Shown one piece after another: positions 51,173 through 56,307 of a stretch of 56,307 nt of DNA. The position numbers were made by a program, and so were the translations under genes. Origin of the DNA: Oscillospiraceae bacterium (GTDB taxonomy: Bacteria; Bacillota; Clostridia; Oscillospirales; Oscillospiraceae); assembly GCA_017408915.1 (NCBI GenBank), contig JAFQTS010000002.1, forward strand, positions 1 through 56,307, in the 5' to 3' direction. The notes beneath the pieces are model-generated. The model ran no database searches, was not told the DNA's origin, and saw only the letters and a program-made list of their open reading frames with translations. Position 1 is the first letter of the stretch, and every line of letters starts with the position of its first letter.

Positions 51173-52046
51173 ATAATAATTGTTCCATTTCCTGCGGCAG
51201 CGGTGCTGTGATGTGCAGCTTTTCCCCCGTGATGGGATGGGTAAGCCACAGCTCATAGGAGTGGAGCGCCACGCGGTGGGGGAGGGCAGGATGCTCTGTG
51301 CCGTAGAGCCAATCCCCCAGCAGGGGATGCCCCATTGCCGCCATGTGAAGCCGCAGCTGATGTGTCCGCCCTGTGTGTGGGCGCAGCCGCAATAGTGCCC
51401 CCTCGGGGCAAAGTTGCAGCACCTCGTATTCCGTTAGGGAGGGCTGTCCCTCATGGTCAATTTTCCGCTTCACCGCCGAGGTGGTGTCCCGCCCGATGGG
51501 CAGGTCGATTTCCCCCGCAGCAGGGGAGGGGACACCATGGCAGATGGCGCGATATTCACGGCGAAAGTCCTCGGTGTGGAGAAGAGCCATGGTGCGTGCG
51601 TGGGCGTGCCCACTCTTTGCCACCACCATCACGCCGCTGACGCCACGGTCAAGGCGGTTCACGGGATGGAACGTCCCAACCCCCAAGTACCGCGCCACCA
51701 TCTTCTCCACCGTCACGGGATTGCCCGTCAGCGCCGCGGCGTGGACGGTGATGCCCGAGGGCTTGTTGATAATGAGCAGGTCATCGTCCTCCCACAGCAC
51801 TTGGGGCAGGGGCATCGTTTCATCAATCGCCGTCCCCTCCGCGCGGTCGGTGACATTCACCGTCAGCACATCCCCCGCCTTCACCCGCACGTCGGTGTTG
51901 ACCTTCTCGCCGTTTAAGAGGATGGCCTTTTCCCGCCATTTGAGGGATTTCACAAGGGAGTAGGACAGCCCCAATTCGCCCCGCAGCAGGTGTCCAACCT
52001 TCCGCCCAGCCAGTTCTTCTGTAATATGCAGCGTCAAAAGGCGCAT
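51171..52046 (-). CDS. RluA-family pseudouridine synthase
   Basis: A 291-residue RNA-modifying enzyme with an N-terminal S4-like RNA-binding domain (GHLLRGELGLSYSLVKSLKWREKAILLNGEKV) and the catalytic motif HPVNRLDRGVSGV, where Asp133 is the nucleophile. It ends with HTGRTHQLRLHMAAMGHPLLGD. The target (23S rRNA or tRNA) cannot be assigned. GAGGAGG precedes ATG 52046. Confidence 0.93.
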   Translation of the reverse strand: MRLLTLHITEELAGRKVGHLLRGELGLSYSLVKSLKWREKAILLNGEKVNTDVRVKAGDVLTVNVTDRAEGTAIDETMPLPQVLWEDDDLLIINKPSGITVHAAALTGNPVTVEKMVARYLGVGTFHPVNRLDRGVSGVMVVAKSGHAHARTMALLHTEDFRREYRAICHGVPSPAAGEIDLPIGRDTTSAVKRKIDHEGQPSLTEYEVLQLCPEGALLRLRPHTGRTHQLRLHMAAMGHPLLGDWLYGTEHPALPHRVALHSYELWLTHPITGEKLHITAPLPQEMEQLL

Positions 52047-52151
52047 GGCAGCCGCCTCCTCTCAAAAAAATCTCAATTCAGTATAGCATACGGCGAGAAA
52101 ATATGATAGAGTAGAATTACGGAAAAACTTTTTGCAGAGAGGGAAACGATT

Positions 52152-53255
52152 ATGGCATCTAAAGTGTACTACGCGGATCTCCGCGCCACCCACCGTGAGA
52201 ATTTGCAGCAGAAGCTGACCCGTTTGATGACCACGGCAGGTATGGGGGAGATCGACTTTGACAAGAAATATGTAGCCATCAAGCTCCATTTCGGTGAGCC
52301 CGGCAACTTGGCCTTCCTGCGCCCCAACTGGGCAAAGACGGTGGCGGATTTCATTAAGGAGCGGGGTGGCAAGCCCTTCCTCACCGATTGCAACACCTTG
52401 TATGTAGGCGGTCGTAAGAACGCGCTGGATCATATGGACAGCGCCATGCTCAACGGTTTTTCCCCTATGACCACCGGCTGTCAGATCATCATTGCCGACG
52501 GCTTGAAGGGCAACGACGAGGTGGATGTCCCCGTAGTGGGCGGCGAACTGGTGAAGGAGGCCAAGATCGGCCGCGCCGTTATGGATGCCGATGTCTTTGT
52601 CTCCCTCAGCCACTTTAAGGGCCATGAGGAGGCGGGTTTCGGCGGCGCTATGAAGAATATCGGCATGGGCTGCGGCTCTCGCGCCGGTAAGATGGAGCAG
52701 CACAACTCCGGCAAGCCCCATGTTTCTCAGAAGAAGTGCATTGGCTGCGGCGCTTGTACCCGCATCTGCGCCCACAGCGCCATCACCGTCACCGATAAGA
52801 AGGCTTCTATCGACCACGACAAGTGCGTGGGCTGCGGTCGCTGCATCGCCATCTGCCCCTGCAATGCCATCGTGGTGAACTGGGATGAAACCACCACCAA
52901 CCTCAATAAGAAGATCGCCGAGTACTCCAAGGCGGTGCTGGATGGCCGTCCCCATTTCCACATCTCCCTCGTCATTGATGTGTCCCCCAACTGCGACTGC
53001 CACAGCGAGAACGATGCCGCCATCGTCCCCAATGTGGGTATGTTCGCCTCCTTCGACCCCGTGGCACTGGACAAGGCCTGTGCCGATGCTGTCCTCGCCC
53101 AGCCTGTGATCCACGGCAGCGTCTTGGAAGAGGGCGACCACGACGATCACGACTACTTCCATCGTATGCACCCCGGCACCGACTGGATGTCCTGCCTCAC
53201 CCACGGTGAAAAGCTGGGCATCGGCACTTGCGAATATGAGCTGATCAAGATCTGA
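52152..53255 (+). CDS. DUF362 protein with two [4Fe-4S] ferredoxin motifs
   Basis: A 367-residue soluble protein. The DUF362 domain surrounds two ferredoxin-type clusters (Cys196, 199, 202, 206 and Cys225, 228, 231, 235). It shares the motifs KLHFGEPGN and SHFKGHEEAGFGGAMKNIGMGC. Its electron partners are unknown. Monocistronic with a strong terminator. Confidence 0.9.
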   Translation: MASKVYYADLRATHRENLQQKLTRLMTTAGMGEIDFDKKYVAIKLHFGEPGNLAFLRPNWAKTVADFIKERGGKPFLTDCNTLYVGGRKNALDHMDSAMLNGFSPMTTGCQIIIADGLKGNDEVDVPVVGGELVKEAKIGRAVMDADVFVSLSHFKGHEEAGFGGAMKNIGMGCGSRAGKMEQHNSGKPHVSQKKCIGCGACTRICAHSAITVTDKKASIDHDKCVGCGRCIAICPCNAIVVNWDETTTNLNKKIAEYSKAVLDGRPHFHISLVIDVSPNCDCHSENDAAIVPNVGMFASFDPVALDKACADAVLAQPVIHGSVLEEGDHDDHDYFHRMHPGTDWMSCLTHGEKLGIGTCEYELIKI

Positions 53256-53265
53256 TTTCAATAGG

Positions 53266-53297
53266 AAAACCGCCGCACGAAATGTGCGGCGGTTTTG
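53266..53297. terminator. Bidirectional terminator
   Basis: A 13-bp perfect stem (aaaaccgccgcac / gtgcggcggtttt) between convergent genes. Confidence 0.9.
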
Positions 53298-53307
53298 TTA
53301 TGCGCTT

Positions 53308-53835
53308 TTAGTGCTGCGGCTTTGTCTCTTGGTAGTACATATTCCAGTCCACCTGATAGACCCGCAGGGCTTCGGGACTGTGGCACACCATCCGCAGCTC
53401 CATCTCGGGGTGCTTGCGCCAAAAGTCCACCAGCACCATGAGGGCGATGTGTGCCGCCTGTGCCATGGGGTAGCCATACACCCCTGTGGAGATGGAGGGG
53501 AAATCCACGCTTTTGCAGCCGTTTGCAAGAGCCAATTCCAAGCAGGACTCGTAGCAGGAGCGCAGCAGCGCCGCCTCACCGTTGTTGCCACCCCGCCAAA
53601 TAGGGCCGGGGGTATGGATCACATAGCGGCAGGGGAGATCGTAAGCGGCGGTGATCTTCGCCTTACCCGTCTCGCAGCCCCCTAAGGTACGGCACTCCTC
53701 CAACAGCTTTGGCCCTGCGGCGCGGTGGATCGCCCCATCCACGCCGCTGCCGCCCAACAATGTGCAGTTGGCAGCGTTGACGATGGCATCCACCTTCGAT
53801 TCCGTAATATCGCCTAACATGATAGAAACAGCCAT
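53308..53835 (-). CDS. Macro-domain protein (O-acetyl-ADP-ribose deacetylase-like)
   Basis: A 175-residue single macro domain with GDITESKVDAIVNAAN, GGSGVDGAIHRAAG and PSISTGVYGYP, all the ADP-ribose-binding and catalytic landmarks of the MacroD/YmdB branch. It binds or hydrolyses ADP-ribose derivatives. It is 13 bases downstream of the deaminase, so it is part of the purine-related unit. GGAGG precedes ATG 53835. Confidence 0.92.
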   Translation of the reverse strand: MAVSIMLGDITESKVDAIVNAANCTLLGGSGVDGAIHRAAGPKLLEECRTLGGCETGKAKITAAYDLPCRYVIHTPGPIWRGGNNGEAALLRSCYESCLELALANGCKSVDFPSISTGVYGYPMAQAAHIALMVLVDFWRKHPEMELRMVCHSPEALRVYQVDWNMYYQETKPQH

Positions 53836-53848
53836 TTTTTTGCCTCCG

Positions 53849-55204
53849 TTACATCGAAAGATAAGCGCGGCACTTATCGTTGGCCTCGTAAGCCAGCTTG
53901 CCCTCGTCCACCTGCACCAAGCGACCGTCCTGCACCGTGACGCGCCCGTGGACGATGGTGTAGTCTACCGCTCCGCGGACGCCCACCGTGCCCAGCACCG
54001 ACTTTACATCGTAGTCTGCGCCTACCAGCTCCAAACGATTCTCATCAATGAAGAACATATCGGCGCACTTGCCCACGGCGATCTGCCCGATGTCATCGCG
54101 ACCCAAGAGGCGGGCACTGCCGCGAGTCGCCATCTTGAGGATGTCGTAGCCCGTGGGGGCGGCCTTGCTGGAGTTGAGGCGATGGAGGAGATACGCCACC
54201 CGCAGCTCTTCCAAAAGGCTGTTGCCGTCATTGCTGGCGCTGCCGTCTACCGCCAAGCCCACAGGCACATCCAGCTCCAGCATCTCGGGGATGCGGGCAA
54301 TGCCCGAGGACAGCTTCATGTTGGAAATGGGGCAGTGTGCCACACCTGTCTGTGTGGCTGCCAAGAGCCGCAATTCTTCCTCGTTAAAGTGGATACCGTG
54401 TGCGTACCACACGTCGCTGCCCACCCAGCCAAGACGCTCCATATAGGCCAAGGGGCGGCAGCCCTCACGCTCCAGCATGAAATTCTCCTCGTCCTTCGTC
54501 TCGCACAGGTGGGTGTGGAGCCGCACGCCATACTGACGGGCGAGGATGGCGCTCTGCCGCAGCAGCTCCGCCGACACGGAGAAGGGGGAGCAGGGGGCAA
54601 GTGCCACGCGGCACATAGCGCCATAAGAGGTGTCGTGATACTTCTCGATAGCCGCCATGGAGTCAGCCATAATTTCGTCCACCGTCTGCACCACGCTGTC
54701 GGGGGGCAGACCGCCGTCCTTCACGCTCAAATCCATGCTGCCGCGGCTCATGTAGAGGCGCACGCCCAGCGCATCCGCTGCCGCTTTCTGCGCCCCCAAG
54801 AGGTCGCCGCTGCCGTGGGGGAACACGTAATGGTGGTCAAAAACGGTGGTGCAGCCGTGCTTCATCAGTTGTCCCATACCCGTCATGGAGGAGAGGCGAA
54901 TTACGTCACTATCGAGGTTTTTCCAAATCTCATACAGGGTTTTCAACCAGTCAAACAGCTCCATGTTCTGCACTTGAGGCAGATTGCGGGAGAAGATTTG
55001 ATACAGGTGATGGTGGGTGTTAATAAGCCCTGGGTAGCACAGCATCCCCGTGGCGTCCAGCAACTCATCGGCCTCCCCTTCAATGGCGGGAGCGATGGTT
55101 TTGATAAACCCATCCTCGCAGAGAATGTCCACCTTCTGAAGCACGCGGTCAGCATCGTCACAAGTAATCAGCTGAGAGATATTTTTAATAAGCAAGCTTG
55201 CCAT
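53849..55204 (-). CDS. 8-oxoguanine deaminase-like amidohydrolase
   Basis: A 451-residue TRZ/ATZ-type amidohydrolase with His64/His66 (NTHHH), His232 and Glu235 (THLCE), His269/His272 (AHGIH) and Asp320 (VDGS). The sequence GLINTHHHLYQIFSRNLP is characteristic of the 8-oxoguanine deaminase / hydroxyatrazine hydrolase group. It would convert 8-oxoguanine to uric acid. It is followed by the macro-domain gene and preceded by an ABC permease, typical of clostridial nucleobase loci. GAGG lies before ATG 55204. Confidence 0.85.
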   Translation of the reverse strand: MASLLIKNISQLITCDDADRVLQKVDILCEDGFIKTIAPAIEGEADELLDATGMLCYPGLINTHHHLYQIFSRNLPQVQNMELFDWLKTLYEIWKNLDSDVIRLSSMTGMGQLMKHGCTTVFDHHYVFPHGSGDLLGAQKAAADALGVRLYMSRGSMDLSVKDGGLPPDSVVQTVDEIMADSMAAIEKYHDTSYGAMCRVALAPCSPFSVSAELLRQSAILARQYGVRLHTHLCETKDEENFMLEREGCRPLAYMERLGWVGSDVWYAHGIHFNEEELRLLAATQTGVAHCPISNMKLSSGIARIPEMLELDVPVGLAVDGSASNDGNSLLEELRVAYLLHRLNSSKAAPTGYDILKMATRGSARLLGRDDIGQIAVGKCADMFFIDENRLELVGADYDVKSVLGTVGVRGAVDYTIVHGRVTVQDGRLVQVDEGKLAYEANDKCRAYLSM

Positions 55205-55229
55205 AGTGATACCTCGATTCTTGTTGGTG

Positions 55230-55264
55230 AAAAAGTCCCCCGCCTTACCAACGGGCGGGGGACT
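55230..55264 (-). terminator. Intrinsic terminator between permease and deaminase genes
   Basis: An 11-bp perfect stem (agtcccccgcc / ggcgggggact) and a four-T run on the minus strand, 26 bases before the deaminase start. No promoter for the deaminase was clear, so partial read-through is likely. Confidence 0.82.
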
Positions 55265-55276
55265 GATACAGTAGGG

Positions 55277-56269
55277 TCAGCGCTCTTCTCGGAAGTAGCT
55301 GAGACCAAGGGATGCAGGGGGCTGATCCTCACGCTTCTTACGCAGGGACACGAAAATCAGCACCAGCAGCGTGATGACGTAGGGCAGCATCTTGTACAGC
55401 TCCATGAGGGCCATCTGACCGCCGGTAGGCAGGTAGATGTTGAGGATGTACAGACCACCGAAGAGGATGGAGGCCCAGATGCTGGCACTGGGACGCCAAA
55501 TGGTGAAGATAACCAGCGCGATAGCCAGCCAGCCGCGGTCACCGAATGCGTTGTTGGACCACACGCCGTTGGCGTAGTCCATCACGTAGTACAGACCGCC
55601 CAAACCTGCGATCATAGAGCCGATGCAGGTGGAGAGGTACTTGTAGCGGGTGACGTTGATACCGGCAGCGTCGGCGGTGGAAGCACTCTCACCCACGGCA
55701 CGCAGGTGCAGGCCGGGACGGGTGCGGTTCAGGAAGAAGGAAGCACCCAGTGCGATGATGATGGCCAGATACGCCAGGAAACCATAGCTGAGGAACATCT
55801 GACCGAACCAGCCGTTGGTCTCGCCGAACAGTGCCGTCTTGAAGAACACACTGGTGCGGCCCAGAGCGATGGAGGGCACTTCACTGTCCGTCAGCTTAAT
55901 AAGAGAGCCGCCGAAGAAGTTACCCACGCCCACGCCGAAGGTGGTCATGGCAAGACCCGTCACGTTCTGATTGGAACGGAGGGTAACGGTCAGGAAGCAG
56001 TACAGAAGGCCCATCAGCAGCGAACCCAACAGGGAGCAAAGGAAGGGGATCAGCACTGCCAGCAGACCGTTCATCACCCCGTCGGGGCCCACGGACTGCT
56101 CATAGAAGAATGCGCCGATAACGCCGCTGATACCGCCCACATACATGATGCCGGGGATACCGAGGTTCAGGTTACCGGATTTCTCCGTCAGAATTTCACC
56201 GGTACTGCCGAACAGCAGGGGGATACCCTGCATGACGGCACGGGGGAAGAAAGATACAAAGTCAAACAT
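55277..56269 (-). CDS. BmpA-type nucleoside/nucleobase ABC transporter permease
   Basis: A 330-residue membrane permease of the BPD_transp_2 type, starting MFDFVSFFPRAVMQGIPLLFG and carrying GEILTEKSGNLNLGIPGIMY, a hallmark of nucleoside uptake permeases. Its neighbour, an 8-oxoguanine deaminase-like enzyme, suggests purine uptake. GGAGGG within the preceding gene gives coupling. Substrate-binding protein and ATPase genes should lie beyond the right edge. Confidence 0.87.
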   Translation of the reverse strand: MFDFVSFFPRAVMQGIPLLFGSTGEILTEKSGNLNLGIPGIMYVGGISGVIGAFFYEQSVGPDGVMNGLLAVLIPFLCSLLGSLLMGLLYCFLTVTLRSNQNVTGLAMTTFGVGVGNFFGGSLIKLTDSEVPSIALGRTSVFFKTALFGETNGWFGQMFLSYGFLAYLAIIIALGASFFLNRTRPGLHLRAVGESASTADAAGINVTRYKYLSTCIGSMIAGLGGLYYVMDYANGVWSNNAFGDRGWLAIALVIFTIWRPSASIWASILFGGLYILNIYLPTGGQMALMELYKMLPYVITLLVLIFVSLRKKREDQPPASLGLSYFREER

Positions 56270-56272
56270 CTC

Positions 56273-56307
56273 TTAGCCCTCCTTCTTGCCGCTCTTGCGC
56301 AGGGTGA
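56273..56307 (-). CDS. C-terminal end of the upstream gene, probably the partner ABC permease (partial)
   Basis: Only ten codons and a TAA are visible (ending TLRKSGKKEG). The stop lies 3 bases before the next start. Basic end and position fit a second permease subunit, but this is inference from gene order alone. Confidence 0.45.
   Translation of the reverse strand, partial: TLRKSGKKEG

Overview
The window reads as chromosomal DNA of a Gram-positive, anaerobic, probably spore-forming member of the Clostridia, most likely a gut Oscillospirales (Oscillospiraceae/Ruminococcaceae-like) bacterium. The reasons are a dnaG-rpoD operon, a YtvI-like sporulation membrane protein, a YabE/Rpf-like 3D-domain protein near rsmA, acetate and butyrate kinases, strong AGGAGG ribosome sites, moderately high GC and dense hairpin repeats between genes. 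The genus cannot be fixed from the sequence alone. No rRNA, tRNA, CRISPR array, phage or transposase gene was found.

Layout. 1-6.7 kb: partial rpoD and dnaG (minus), then a tightly overlapping plus-strand operon of a hydantoinase/dihydropyrimidinase, an Ala-rich membrane protein, an FrhB-like iron-sulfur protein and queH. 6.7-12.3 kb: a flippase and a Nim-like flavoprotein between two inverted copies of a hairpin repeat, a DMT exporter, YtvI, an ACT-domain protein, and an AT-rich islet with one Cys-rich orphan gene bounded by 27-bp inverted repeats. 12.3-21.4 kb: cca and murC (divergent, overlapping promoters), a ProX-like editing protein, trkH, murA, rlmH, a DUF2007 protein and a phosphohexomutase. 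21.4-26.0 kb: ssnA-ygfK, preceded by a leader holding a strong intrinsic terminator. 26.1-36.5 kb: ackA and a ten-gene Mrp/Mbh-type antiporter operon with four ND4/ND5-like subunits. 36.7-41.4 kb: an SdpI/SdpR-type pair, pfkA (with a 277-bp inverted-repeat element in its leader), buk and a YesL-like gene. 41.5-52 kb: a methionine gamma-lyase family protein, a GIY-YIG protein, a small ABC exporter with its AbrB-type regulator, rsmA, an AI-2E family protein, yqeC, a YabE-like protein, a DMT transporter and an RluA-type enzyme. 52-56.3 kb: a DUF362 ferredoxin-like protein, a macro-domain protein, an 8-oxoguanine deaminase-like amidohydrolase and permeases of a BmpA-type nucleoside/nucleobase ABC transporter.

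Two themes connect the loci. First, purine and other N-heterocycle catabolism: hydantoinase, SsnA, YgfK, the selenium-cofactor protein YqeC, the 8-oxoguanine deaminase-like enzyme and the ABC permeases match parts of the gut-anaerobe purine/uric-acid degradation system that uses selenium-dependent molybdenum hydroxylases. The hydroxylase itself and ygeW/X/Y are not in the window. Second, fermentation and ion-gradient energetics: pfkA, ackA, buk, trkH and the large Mrp-like complex.

The observations most worth following are the four-channel Mrp/Mbh-like operon without an adjacent redox module, the attenuator-like leader of ssnA-ygfK, the inverted-repeat cassette with the Cys-rich orphan, and the structured repeat elements that sit between promoters and start codons (pfkA, flippase).
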